A stretch of 10,758 nucleotides of DNA. It comes from Faecousia sp. GTDB lineage: Bacteria; Bacillota; Clostridia; Oscillospirales; Oscillospiraceae. The stretch spans positions 1 to 10,758 of the forward strand of contig JARHYV010000182.1 in the NCBI GenBank assembly GCA_029258495.1. The letters run 5' to 3'. Numbering within the stretch: position 1 is the stretch's first letter; the number at the start of each line of letters is the position of its first letter. The notes under the pieces are model-generated. The model was not told where the DNA came from. It made no database searches and worked only from the letters and a program-made list of their open reading frames with translations. Below, in pieces: positions 1-7,313 of this stretch. The position numbers were made by a program, and so were the translations under genes.

Positions 1-705
1 CACCTGAATCATTTCTTGCTGGGGATGCTTCCGTCCGCCCTGAGGAGGAACGCCGGCAACAGTACCTTCTAGAATCTTCAGAAGTGCCTGTTGAACACCT
101 TCGCCGGATACATCACGGGTAATGGAAGTATTTTCACTCTTACGCGCAATTTTATCCATTTCATCGATATAGATGATGCCATGTTCTGCAAGCTCCACAT
201 CAAAGTCGGCAGCTTGCAGCAGGCGAAGCAGGATATTCTCCACATCATCGCCCACATACCCCGCCTCGGTCAAGGTGGTAGCGTCCGCAATCGCAAAAGG
301 CACATTTAGAATCTTCGCCAATGTCTGAGCAAACAGCGTCTTGCCGCTGCCAGTAGGGCCGATCAAAAGAATGTTGCTCTTTTGAAGTTCTACATCGGAA
401 TCAGCACCAAAATAGATACGCTTATAGTGGTTATACACTGCCACTGCAAGTGCCATTTTAGCCTGATCCTGACCGACGATATAGCCATCCATGTAGGTTT
501 TCATCTCCATGGGGGTGGGCAGTGTTTCAGGGGCACGAAGATTACCCCTTTCATCAAATTGCATTTCTTCCCGCAGAAGCTCTCCGCAGGCAGCAACACA
601 ATCGCTGCAAATATACACACCGGGGCCGGCAATCAGCCGTTCCACCTGGTTTTCCCGCTTGCCGCAGAAGCTGCAGCGAATCGGCTGCTCGTTGTTCTTT
701 GCCAT
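1..705 (-). CDS. clpX: ATP-dependent Clp protease ATP-binding subunit ClpX (3' end cut by window)
   Basis: ClpX is the AAA+ unfoldase that recognises tagged substrates and threads them into the ClpP chamber in the cytoplasm. The first 235 residues are visible. The N-terminal zinc-binding domain has Cys11, Cys14, Cys33 and Cys36 in the CSFC...CSDC arrangement. The AAA+ domain follows, with Walker A GPTGSGKT at 116-123, the substrate-gripping pore loop GYVG at 149-152, Walker B IIYIDE at 177-182, and the GGRKHP RKH loop at 223-228. The reading frame is still open at the window edge, so the rest of the AAA+ module and the IGF loop that docks on ClpP lie outside. The ATG at 705 is preceded by AAAGGCAGG and sits 25 bases after the clpP stop, so it is almost certainly co-transcribed with tig and clpP. 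The cysteine set separates it from HslU and ClpC. Identity is near certain. Confidence 0.98.
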   Translation of the reverse strand, partial: MAKNNEQPIRCSFCGKRENQVERLIAGPGVYICSDCVAACGELLREEMQFDERGNLRAPETLPTPMEMKTYMDGYIVGQDQAKMALAVAVYNHYKRIYFGADSDVELQKSNILLIGPTGSGKTLFAQTLAKILNVPFAIADATTLTEAGYVGDDVENILLRLLQAADFDVELAEHGIIYIDEMDKIARKSENTSITRDVSGEGVQQALLKILEGTVAGVPPQGGRKHPQQEMIQV

Positions 706-730
706 AAACCGGTTACCTGCCTTTCAGCAA

Positions 731-1312
731 TCAATGGTTATAGATCACCTTATCAATCAGGCCAAACTCTTTTGCTTCTTCCGCGCTCATAAAGTTGTCA
801 CGCTCACAGGCGGCAGTGACTTCCTCAATGCTGCGTCCGCAATTTTCCGACAGGATTTTATTCATTCTGTCCTTAATTGTCTGAAGTCGCTTCAGATGGA
901 TCGCCATATCGGTGATCTGACCCTGAGTACCCGCAGAGGGCTGATGAATCATGATCTCTGCATTGGGCAGCGCCATACGCTTACCCTTGGTACCCGCAGA
1001 CAGCAGAAATGCACCCATGGAGGCAGCCAGACCAACACTGATCGTGGCTACATCGCACTTGATATACTGCATGGTATCATAGATTGCCATGCCAGCAGTG
1101 ACACTTCCGCCGGGGCTGTTAATATAGAACTGGATATCCTTGTCCGGATCCTGAGCCTCCAGATACAGCATCTGCGCAACGATCAGACTGGCAGTGGTAT
1201 CATTGACCTCCTCGGACAGGAAAATGATGCGATCATTCAACAGACGGGAGAAGATATCGTAGCTGCGCTCTCCTCTGCTTGTCTGTTCAACAACATAGGG
1301 TACTAAACTCAT
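731..1312 (-). CDS. clpP: ATP-dependent Clp protease proteolytic subunit ClpP
   Basis: ClpP is the self-compartmentalising serine protease (family S14) that forms two stacked heptameric rings and degrades proteins delivered by ClpX. The protein has 193 residues, the usual length. The catalytic triad is visible: Ser98 in GLAASMGAF, His123 in MIHQPSAG and Asp172 in ERDNF. The oxyanion-loop glycines INSPGGSV are at 64-71. I chose the ATG at 1312 because AAAGGAGA lies 7 bases before it and the protein then begins MSLVPYVVEQTSRGER, as in most ClpP proteins. A GTG at 1330 would add six residues but has no good ribosome binding site. The gene lies 64 bases after tig and 25 before clpX, consistent with a tig-clpP-clpX operon. 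I found no recognisable CtsR box or CIRCE element upstream, so heat-shock control is not shown here. Confidence 0.98.
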   Translation of the reverse strand: MSLVPYVVEQTSRGERSYDIFSRLLNDRIIFLSEEVNDTTASLIVAQMLYLEAQDPDKDIQFYINSPGGSVTAGMAIYDTMQYIKCDVATISVGLAASMGAFLLSAGTKGKRMALPNAEIMIHQPSAGTQGQITDMAIHLKRLQTIKDRMNKILSENCGRSIEEVTAACERDNFMSAEEAKEFGLIDKVIYNH

Positions 1313-1376
1313 GGTGATGTCTCCTTTCACTGGGTTTGAAACATTCTAACCAATCTCTTTTGGAAATATTCGTGAA

Positions 1377-2684
1377 TTACTCCTCGGATGCAGTCTCCTC
1401 AGCAGCCTTGGGAGCAACAGCGACAGCAGCGTCAACGATCAGCTTGACCGTCTTGCGGGTCTTCAGACCAGCGGTGATCTCTGCCACAGGAACCAGCTCC
1501 TTGACCTTCTCGATCTCCAGCTCGTAGCTCTTTGCCAGATCTGCAAACTCATTCTCGACTTCCTCGTCGGAAACAGTGATGTTTTCGACCTCAGCGATCT
1601 TCTCCAGAACGACATTTGCCTTTGCCTGCTTTTCAGCCATGGGCTTGAATGCCTGACGCATGGTGTTCATGTCGCCGCCCATCATCTTGGCATACTGCTC
1701 AACGCTGTAACCGCTCATCTGCAGCTGATATGCAAAACGCTCCATCTGAGTGTCCAGCTCAGCCTCAACCAGAGCATTGGGAACATCAACGGTAGCATTC
1801 TCAGCAACCTTGTCGATGACGCTCTGCTCGAAAGCGCTGTTGATCTGCTTCTGCATAGACTCCAGCTTCTTAGCACGGATGTCAGCCTTCAGCTCTTCCA
1901 GAGTGTCGAACTCGGAAACATCCTTAGCCAGCTCGTCGTCGATTGCAGGAACATTGGTGACAGACAGCTTGTTCAGCTTCACATGGAAAACAACTGCCTT
2001 ACCGGCCAGTTCTGCATGATAATCCTCGGGGAAGGTGATATCGATATCCTTTTCCTCGCCTACATTCATGCCAACGATCTGCTCCTCAAAGCCGGGAACA
2101 AAAGAGCCGGAACCCAGCTTCAGATCAAAATTCTCACCCTTGCCGCCCTCGAAAGCAACACCATTGTCAAAACCTTCGAAGTCGATGTTTGCAGTGTCGC
2201 CCATCTCAGCGGCACGCTCAACAGTTTCGGTGGAGGCAACATTCTGAGCCATCTGATTCAGCTCAGCCTCGACCTGAGCCTCAGTGACCTCAGCCTCAGC
2301 CTTTTCAGCCTCTACGCCCTTGTACTCGCCCAGAGTAACTTCAGGATAGACCTCAGTGGTCATGGTGATGGTGGTGGTGCCATCCTCAGCGATATCCATA
2401 TCGGTCAGGCTAGGACGACCAACAGCCTTCAGCTCCTGCTTAACAACAGCGAACTCGTAAACTTCGGGGAAGATCTCTTCCAGACCATCTTCGAAGAAGA
2501 CATGAGCGCCGTACATGGACTCGATCATCTTACGGGGAGCCTTGCCCTTACGGAAACCGGGGATCATGATATTCTTGCGGGCCTTCAGGTATGCCTTCTG
2601 TGCGCCGGACTCCATGAGCTCCTTCTCGATCTCAACCACGATAGTGGCCTTGTTATCCTTTGTTTCAATGCTCTTGACATTCAT
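1377..2684 (-). CDS. tig: Trigger factor, ribosome-associated chaperone and peptidyl-prolyl isomerase
   Basis: Trigger factor binds at the ribosomal exit tunnel and shields nascent chains; its middle domain is an FKBP-type prolyl isomerase. The protein has 435 residues, a normal length. The ribosome-binding signature GFRKGKAP is at 43-50 in the N-terminal domain (about 1-115). The FKBP domain spans about 160-245, from GDTANIDFEGF to AVVFHVKLNKL, with the PGFEEQIVGMNVGE segment. The remaining, mostly helical, C-terminal part forms the chaperone arms and ends in an Ala/Glu-rich acidic tail, a common feature of the family. The ATG at 2684 follows a perfect AGGAGG with good spacing. The gene is first in a tig-clpP-clpX unit driven by the promoter at 2749-2777, so a folding chaperone and a degradation machine are made together. 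Confidence 0.97.
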   Translation of the reverse strand: MNVKSIETKDNKATIVVEIEKELMESGAQKAYLKARKNIMIPGFRKGKAPRKMIESMYGAHVFFEDGLEEIFPEVYEFAVVKQELKAVGRPSLTDMDIAEDGTTTITMTTEVYPEVTLGEYKGVEAEKAEAEVTEAQVEAELNQMAQNVASTETVERAAEMGDTANIDFEGFDNGVAFEGGKGENFDLKLGSGSFVPGFEEQIVGMNVGEEKDIDITFPEDYHAELAGKAVVFHVKLNKLSVTNVPAIDDELAKDVSEFDTLEELKADIRAKKLESMQKQINSAFEQSVIDKVAENATVDVPNALVEAELDTQMERFAYQLQMSGYSVEQYAKMMGGDMNTMRQAFKPMAEKQAKANVVLEKIAEVENITVSDEEVENEFADLAKSYELEIEKVKELVPVAEITAGLKTRKTVKLIVDAAVAVAPKAAEETASEE

Positions 2685-2748
2685 CTTTAATGTTCCTCCT
2701 AAATTAAGGCTTTTTGTCGCCTAATGTAGTCTTGTTAATAGCCGGACT

Positions 2749-2777
2749 ATTTTATCAAATAAATATGCAAATGTCCA
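2749..2777 (-). promoter_or_regulatory. Sigma-A-type promoter for tig-clpP-clpX
   Basis: Read on the minus strand, there is a -35 hexamer TGGACA (2777-2772, 5 of 6 to consensus), a 17-base spacer, and a -10 hexamer TAAAAT (2754-2749, 5 of 6). The -10 is preceded by TGA, which makes it an extended -10. Transcription should start near 2742, giving a leader of about 58 bases before the tig ATG. It lies between the metallophosphoesterase stop (2796) and tig. I see no clear intrinsic terminator upstream of it, so readthrough from the preceding operon may add to tig expression. The assignment is from sequence match only. Confidence 0.8.
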
Positions 2778-2795
2778 CACTTTTCTTTCAAATTC

Positions 2796-3485
2796 TTATA
2801 AAATAACTTTAACCGGCTGAAAATTCACATAATCAGCTGCAACCAGTCTGTAATCGACACCGTCCCACAGGCCTTCAACCGCCAATTTGTGACTGTCACC
2901 GTGCAGATGTCCATAATAGCAGCGGCGCACCTGATACTTCTCCAGAAGCTCCAGGATCTCCTTGCATTCATATCCGCGATACTTGGGCGGATAGTGCAGA
3001 AATACCATCTTTTCCTTATCTCCTGCTGCTTTCAGCGAGGTTTCCAGACGGATCAGTTCACGCCTGAACACCTTGGTGTCGTGCTGACCGCTCCGCTCTT
3101 CCTCATAAAACCAGCCCCGGGTTCCGCAGATCGCCCAGTTTTCATATTCATAGCAGTTATTATTCAGAATATACTGATTAGAGAAATTGTTCGTTTCACA
3201 GAATTTATAGAATTTTGCTGCTGTTGACCACCAGTAATCGTGATTTCCCTTCAAAATAATCTTGCGTCCGGGAATTTCATCGATCCACGCAAAATCTGCT
3301 TTCGCCTCATCAATATTCAGTGCCCAGCTCAGATCGCCGCACAGGACAATGGTATCCTCCGGCTGAACCACAGACAGCCCCTCTTTCAGCTTATCCATAT
3401 ATCCGATCCAAGCACCGCCGAAAATATCCATCGGCTTTGGCGCACCCAGACACAGGTGCAGATCTCCGATTGCATATAATGCCAT
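2796..3485 (-). CDS. Calcineurin-like metallophosphoesterase
   Basis: This is a 229-residue cytoplasmic phosphohydrolase of the calcineurin-like (PF00149) superfamily, resembling the group described as predicted phosphohydrolase COG1768. All metal-binding motifs are present: GDLH with Asp8 and His10, GDLSW with Asp51, GNHD with Asn81 and His82, FLHYPP with His164, and GHLHG with His193 and His195. A two-metal phosphoesterase is therefore expected to be active. The physiological substrate cannot be read from the sequence. No signal peptide or membrane segment is visible. The ATG at 3485 has AAGGAGC before it and lies 10 bases after the stop of the threonine-synthase-like gene, so it is probably the last gene of the lepB operon. 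Superfamily assignment is sure; specific function is unknown. Confidence 0.9.
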   Translation of the reverse strand: MALYAIGDLHLCLGAPKPMDIFGGAWIGYMDKLKEGLSVVQPEDTIVLCGDLSWALNIDEAKADFAWIDEIPGRKIILKGNHDYWWSTAAKFYKFCETNNFSNQYILNNNCYEYENWAICGTRGWFYEEERSGQHDTKVFRRELIRLETSLKAAGDKEKMVFLHYPPKYRGYECKEILELLEKYQVRRCYYGHLHGDSHKLAVEGLWDGVDYRLVAADYVNFQPVKVIL

Positions 3486-3495
3486 AAACAGCTCC

Positions 3496-4536
3496 TTACA
3501 TTCGTTTCATTCGATCGCGGAGATCCTCAATCGAGATCCCCATGGCCTTTGCTACGACATCACGGCTATGCAGCGGACTCCACTGGCTGATCATCAGCGC
3601 AGGACTGTTTTCGCCGGATACTGCCCGATAGTCCATCAGCCCCGAATAGCTTAGTGCACTGTAAGGACACAGCACATAGCCCGTAGAGCTGTATACATTC
3701 GGAATGATATCCAACAGCCGTTTTTCACCCACGACCGATGCATAGAACCCCTGCCTCAGAGCCGGATATCCCAATGGATCGACCTCATACAGACAGCCTT
3801 TGGCGCAGGCAGCCGCAAATTCCTCCACAGCCTTCGCACCAATGGTTTCATAAATCAGCCACTCCACTCCCTCAGGCACTGCAACATCACATTTGGGGGT
3901 ATTGGTCAGAATCCTTGATGCATCCAGTTTCATCTGTCCGCGCTGCAGCAATTCCCATACATTTCCGTTATCGTTGCAGCAGCAGATGATGGTGCCCACA
4001 GGCAGCCCCATCTTCCGGCAGTACCAAGCGGCCATCGGCATGACAAAATCCTCACCCAGAACAACGATATCCTGCACATTTGACAGCTCTGCCGCAGAAT
4101 GATAGGACAGCTGCGAAAACAGGGCAAAAATCATGGCAATATTGATGCCTGCTCTGGCCCAGAAGGTCGGCTCCTGCACACCTTTTCCGGCACACAGGTG
4201 GTCAGAGAGGATCCTGACAGTCTTTGCATAATCTCCTTCTGAGTTTCTCCATAGCTCCCCGACTGTAATGCGGTAATTGATCTCCTTCGTTCGGAAGATC
4301 TCCTTACCAATCAAAAACTCAATATCTCTTCCGGCGATCTGCGTACTGAAAAGTACATTCAGAATTCTTGCAATCACATCATTGGCCGGCAATTCCAACA
4401 GCTCAAGGATTTCCTGAGGTGTATACTGCGGTATTTGTACCGGGACAAACAATCCTCCGTCATCCGCACGATCCTGACACAATGGCCTCTGTGCTGTGCA
4501 GGTATCATTCCGATTTCTGGTGGATGCGTACAGCAT
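3496..4536 (-). CDS. Threonine-synthase-like protein lacking the PLP-binding core (probable pseudoenzyme)
   Basis: This 346-residue protein aligns by eye with threonine synthase (ThrC) at both ends. The N-terminus has an STR near residue 5 and DDGGLFVPVQIP at 25-36, matching the STRG...DGGLFVP start of the family. Further on are a GINIAMIFALFSQLSY segment (130-145; family SINxxRxxxQxxYY), KMGLPVGTIICCCNDNGNV (175-193; family SLGLPVxxxIxATNxND), and a C-terminal GYVLCPYSALSY (286-297; family GYxxxPHTAVAY). What is missing is decisive. Between residues 37 and 125 there is no HGPTxAFKD with the PLP lysine and no SGDTG motif, and the PSGNFGD PLP-phosphate loop is replaced by LGEDFVMP (160-167). 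At 346 residues it is also shorter than usual ThrC (about 430-500). Thr synthesis is therefore unlikely. The ATG at 4536 follows GGGAG and overlaps the dipeptidase gene by 32 bases. The frame is intact, so this looks like a retained non-catalytic relative, not a decayed gene. Its role is unknown. Confidence 0.75.
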   Translation of the reverse strand: MLYASTRNRNDTCTAQRPLCQDRADDGGLFVPVQIPQYTPQEILELLELPANDVIARILNVLFSTQIAGRDIEFLIGKEIFRTKEINYRITVGELWRNSEGDYAKTVRILSDHLCAGKGVQEPTFWARAGINIAMIFALFSQLSYHSAAELSNVQDIVVLGEDFVMPMAAWYCRKMGLPVGTIICCCNDNGNVWELLQRGQMKLDASRILTNTPKCDVAVPEGVEWLIYETIGAKAVEEFAAACAKGCLYEVDPLGYPALRQGFYASVVGEKRLLDIIPNVYSSTGYVLCPYSALSYSGLMDYRAVSGENSPALMISQWSPLHSRDVVAKAMGISIEDLRDRMKRM

Positions 4537-5479
4537 ATTCCATCACTCCCATCGCATTATTCCAATATAGATTGCGGAGTGTCCGCTCATCCAGTCCTCG
4601 CTGCAGCAGCCGGTCTGCCAGTGTGTCGTAACTCTCGATCCCGGTAAATCCGGCAGGCAATGCATCGCAGCCGTCCAGATCGCCGCCCAAGGATAGATGC
4701 TCACCACTGGGATCCAGATCCAGAAAATGAAAAACATGATCACAGACCGAGTCCAGATCTGCACACCCTTGTGCAAGGAAATTGGTGTACAGATTGATGC
4801 CTACGGTTCCGCCCGTTGCACAGATCTGGCGATACATATCATCTGAAAGATTGCGGCTGACATTGCAGACACTTCTACTGTTGGAGTGACTGGCGACCAC
4901 AGGAGCTTGTGTAATATCCATAATATCCCAAAAGCCTTCATCACTGATGTGGCTGACATCCACCAAGATGCCCAATCTTTGGCACTCACGGACATATTCC
5001 TTGCCCAGATCCGTCAGGCCGCCTCCGGTCTTATGAGAGCCTGTAAGCACATTCTTCTCATTCCACCCTAAGGTAGACATCCGAAACCCCAAATGATACA
5101 GCTCCTCCAAACGCCCCGGATCAAAGCCGATCCCCGCAGGGCCTTCCAATGAAAAAATCGCAGCGATCTTTCCGCTGTCTGCGATTTTTTGGATCTCCCC
5201 TGCCGTCCTTGCCTGCATAGCCAGATCTTTGTTTCGCTCCAACTCCTCCTGCATATTTCGGATCGCCGCCTGAGCGATCTGCTCCGGTGTCACCCTGCCG
5301 CCGGGATCCATGTCGGGTGTGGTAAAGACCGCAAACATCTGTGCATAACCGGAAAGCTTGTTTCCACGCTCCAGATCGATATGTCCTTTTCTGCTGCGCA
5401 GTGACTGCACAGGGGTGCAATCGCTGCCCAATACGCTCGTAGCAGTGTCACAATGTAAATCAAATACAGGCATTCTCAT
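4505..5479 (-). CDS. Membrane dipeptidase family (M19) metallopeptidase
   Basis: A 324-residue zinc dipeptidase of the renal dipeptidase family (PF01244, peptidase family M19), which hydrolyses dipeptides, often with broad or D-residue-tolerant specificity. Ligand motifs appear in family order: DLHCDT with His9 and Asp11, SLEGP with the bridging Glu112, DVSH with His177, ASHSNSR with His198, and GGDLDG (265-270) with the acidic catalytic residue. The C-terminal LRNLYWNNAMGVME matches the usual family ending. No signal peptide is visible despite the family name, so a cytoplasmic role in peptide turnover is likely. The ATG at 5479 overlaps the yraN stop as ATGA and has GGAGG about 10 bases upstream; a second ATG lies two codons in. 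Substrate is not deducible. Confidence 0.93.
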   Translation of the reverse strand: MRMPVFDLHCDTATSVLGSDCTPVQSLRSRKGHIDLERGNKLSGYAQMFAVFTTPDMDPGGRVTPEQIAQAAIRNMQEELERNKDLAMQARTAGEIQKIADSGKIAAIFSLEGPAGIGFDPGRLEELYHLGFRMSTLGWNEKNVLTGSHKTGGGLTDLGKEYVRECQRLGILVDVSHISDEGFWDIMDITQAPVVASHSNSRSVCNVSRNLSDDMYRQICATGGTVGINLYTNFLAQGCADLDSVCDHVFHFLDLDPSGEHLSLGGDLDGCDALPAGFTGIESYDTLADRLLQRGLDERTLRNLYWNNAMGVMEYAVRIHQKSE

Positions 5480-5841
5480 GAAAATGCATCCTCCAGATGA
5501 ATGATTTGAGGGTTTACAGTATCCATCCCATCAGGCGCGTAGATCTCGATCACATCAAATCTCGGCTGTAATTCTGTTGGGTGTTGGGATAGGTAGATCT
5601 CTGCGGTAATACGGATCCGATCCTGTTTTGCGGTGTTGACAAATTCTCTGGCTCTGGCGAAATTGGCATTCTTTCTCAGCTTTACCTCAACGATCGCAAG
5701 GAATTTCCGATTTTTGGCAATCAAATCGATTTCACCAAAGCGGCTGTGGTATCCATGAGCAACGATCTCATAGTGCTTTTTTCGCAGATACTCTGCTGCA
5801 AGCGCCTCACCCCAAGCCCCAGTCAGGTTATTTCTTCCCAT
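5476..5841 (-). CDS. yraN: YraN family (UPF0102) predicted nuclease-fold protein
   Basis: A 121-residue protein of the widespread YraN/UPF0102 family, which has a restriction-endonuclease-like fold. The expected motifs are visible: GEALAAEYL with Glu12, GEIDLI with Glu37 and Asp39, and IVEVK with Glu52 and Lys54. These match the acidic and lysine residues of a PD-(D/E)xK active site. The biological function is poorly defined. Its place directly after rnhB is common in bacteria and hints at a role in nucleic acid processing, which is inference. The ATG at 5841 lies inside the end of rnhB, overlapping by 14 bases, with only a weak purine-rich site before it, so translation probably depends on coupling to rnhB. 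The 3' end overlaps the dipeptidase start by four bases. Confidence 0.92.
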   Translation of the reverse strand: MGRNNLTGAWGEALAAEYLRKKHYEIVAHGYHSRFGEIDLIAKNRKFLAIVEVKLRKNANFARAREFVNTAKQDRIRITAEIYLSQHPTELQPRFDVIEIYAPDGMDTVNPQIIHLEDAFS

Positions 5842-6433
5842 AAAATTTCTTCAAAAAACTTCTCCGGTGTGCCGGACACATCCCATGCTGCTCAATGGCC
5901 TCATAGTGTTTTTTTGTGCCATAGCCCTTATGGACTTCAAATCCATACTCTGGGAACTGCTCTGCCAGTTTCTCCATATATTCGTCACGAGTCACCTTCG
6001 CCAAAACAGATGCTGCTGCAATATTGGCACTTCGGCTGTCGCCCTTAACCACCGTCATAACTTCCATACCGAAATCTGTTTCCCGATTTCCGTCGATGAG
6101 CGCAAAATCAGCCTTGCCATCCAGCTGCGCGATTGCGCGTTTCATCGCAAGGAAGGTTGCCTGTAAGATATTGATCTCGTCGATCTCCTGTTCGGATGCA
6201 AATGCGATGCCATAGGCAACAGCCTGCTCCTTAATGATCGGATACAGTTCGCGGCGTTTCTTATCCGACAGTTTCTTGCTGTCGTTCAGCCCCGGGATCT
6301 CCAGATGCTCCGGCAGGATCACGGCAGCCGCGCAGACCGGGCCCGCCAACGGCCCGCGTCCGGCCTCATCCACACCGCAGATCACACCGATCCCCCGAGC
6401 CTTTAACTCGTCTTCAATTTCCCATAAATTCAC
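5828..6433 (-). CDS. rnhB: Ribonuclease HII
   Basis: RNase HII cleaves the RNA strand of RNA-DNA hybrids and removes single ribonucleotides misincorporated in DNA. From a GTG start at 6433 the protein has 201 residues. Signatures are GVDEAGRGPLAGPV (20-33) with catalytic Asp22 and Glu23, LNDSKKLS, LIDGN with Asp114, KGDSRSANIAAASVLAK with Asp132, and a C-terminal HKGYGTKKHY and CPAHRRSF. The GRG tripeptide and downstream tyrosine type are as in RNase HII, not HIII. Start choice: GAGGTGA, a seven-base match to the Shine-Dalgarno consensus, overlaps the rbgA stop and ends about 5 bases before the GTG. An in-frame ATG at 6451 would add six residues and overlap rbgA by 8 bases, but no purine-rich site precedes it. 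The family assignment is certain; the start is probable. Confidence 0.96.
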   Translation of the reverse strand: MNLWEIEDELKARGIGVICGVDEAGRGPLAGPVCAAAVILPEHLEIPGLNDSKKLSDKKRRELYPIIKEQAVAYGIAFASEQEIDEINILQATFLAMKRAIAQLDGKADFALIDGNRETDFGMEVMTVVKGDSRSANIAAASVLAKVTRDEYMEKLAEQFPEYGFEVHKGYGTKKHYEAIEQHGMCPAHRRSFLKKFYGKK

Positions 6434-6443
6434 GGTCTTCACC

Positions 6444-7313
6444 TCATTCATCCAAAGCAGGAGGCATTTCTAAGGTAAATTTCCCCAATTTTCCTCCGCG
6501 ATACTCATCAATCAAAACCTTTGCCATGCGTTCGGTGTTGATCTCACCACGCGCCATCAGAAAACCGCGCTTTTTTCCTGCCGCCTCAAGCAGCTCGTAG
6601 CCCGTGGACTCCTCCGGCATATCAATACCGTAACGGGTCTTGACCGCATCCGGATAATGTTTCCACAGCAGCTGCATCAAAAAGACTGCCAGCTCCTCCA
6701 CATCCAGGATCTGCTCCTTTACCGCTCCGGTGTAGGCCAGTTTCATGCCGACCTCCGGATCATCAAATTTTGGCCACAAAATACCCGGTGTATCCAAAAG
6801 CAGCAGGCCGTTATCCACCGTCACCCATTGCTTTCCCCGGGTAACTCCGGGACGATTTTCTGCCTTTGCACCTTTTCTGCCTGAGATTTGGTTGATCAAG
6901 GTAGATTTTCCGACATTCGGGATGCCGACGACCATGACCCGAACAGGCTTGTTCATCCCCTTGGCTGCGTTGCGCTGAATTTTCTCCGCCAGGATCGACC
7001 GCACAGCCGGTGTGAATTCTGCAATTCCCTTCCGGCTCTTGCAATCTGTCGGCACCGCTGCCATTCCCTTACTCTTGAAGTAGGCAACCCATGCCTTTGT
7101 CGCCTGAGGATCTGCAAGATCCATACGGTTCAGCACTACGATCCTAGGCTTGCTGCCACAGATGCTGTCTATATCCGGATTGCGGCTTGCAATCGGGATT
7201 CTCGCATCCACGATCTCACATACGGCATCTACGAGTTTCAGATCTGCCTCCATCTGCCGGCGTGTCTTGGTCATATGACCAGGATACCATTGAATATTCA
7301 TATTTTCAGCCAT
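6444..7313 (-). CDS. rbgA: Ribosome biogenesis GTPase RbgA (YlqF)
   Basis: RbgA is the circularly permuted GTPase that acts in late assembly of the 50S subunit in Gram-positive bacteria. The 289-residue protein begins with the family signature IQWYPGHMTKTRRQM (7-21). The permuted motif order is visible: G4-like NRMD at 62-65, G5-like region near 90-93, then G1 (Walker A) GIPNVGKST at 130-138, G2 RPGVT at 154-158, and G3 DTPG at 174-177. The C-terminal helical domain follows, with a LGKF motif near the end. The G4 motif has Arg in place of the usual Lys of NKxD. The ATG at 7313 follows GGAGG and shares one base with the lepB stop (TAATG). The neighbours rplS, lepB and rnhB are a frequent setting for this gene in Firmicutes. 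Confidence 0.97.
   Translation of the reverse strand: MAENMNIQWYPGHMTKTRRQMEADLKLVDAVCEIVDARIPIASRNPDIDSICGSKPRIVVLNRMDLADPQATKAWVAYFKSKGMAAVPTDCKSRKGIAEFTPAVRSILAEKIQRNAAKGMNKPVRVMVVGIPNVGKSTLINQISGRKGAKAENRPGVTRGKQWVTVDNGLLLLDTPGILWPKFDDPEVGMKLAYTGAVKEQILDVEELAVFLMQLLWKHYPDAVKTRYGIDMPEESTGYELLEAAGKKRGFLMARGEINTERMAKVLIDEYRGGKLGKFTLEMPPALDE

Noticed and set aside
509..1306. A 265-codon plus-strand open frame opposite clpX and clpP
   Set aside because: It lies antisense to two certain genes, has no convincing ribosome binding site, and its translation shows no family motif. It is a shadow frame.
1313..1376. A separate promoter before clpP (TAGAAT -10-like hexamer near 1345)
   Set aside because: No -35 match is found at 16-18 bases upstream, and there is no extended -10, so operon transcription from tig is the simpler reading.
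1983..2690. A 235-codon plus-strand open frame opposite tig
   Set aside because: It is wholly antisense to trigger factor, whose motifs and ribosome binding site are clear. Long antisense frames are expected from the codon bias of tig.
2685..2748. A riboswitch or attenuator in the tig leader
   Set aside because: Only a 4-bp AGGC/GCCT hairpin is possible in the roughly 58-base leader, too weak to support a regulatory structure.
4505..4536. A frameshift or sequencing error at the dipeptidase / threonine-synthase-like overlap
   Set aside because: Both proteins have natural family-like ends there, and the downstream gene has its own GGGAG site, so a 32-base coding overlap explains it.
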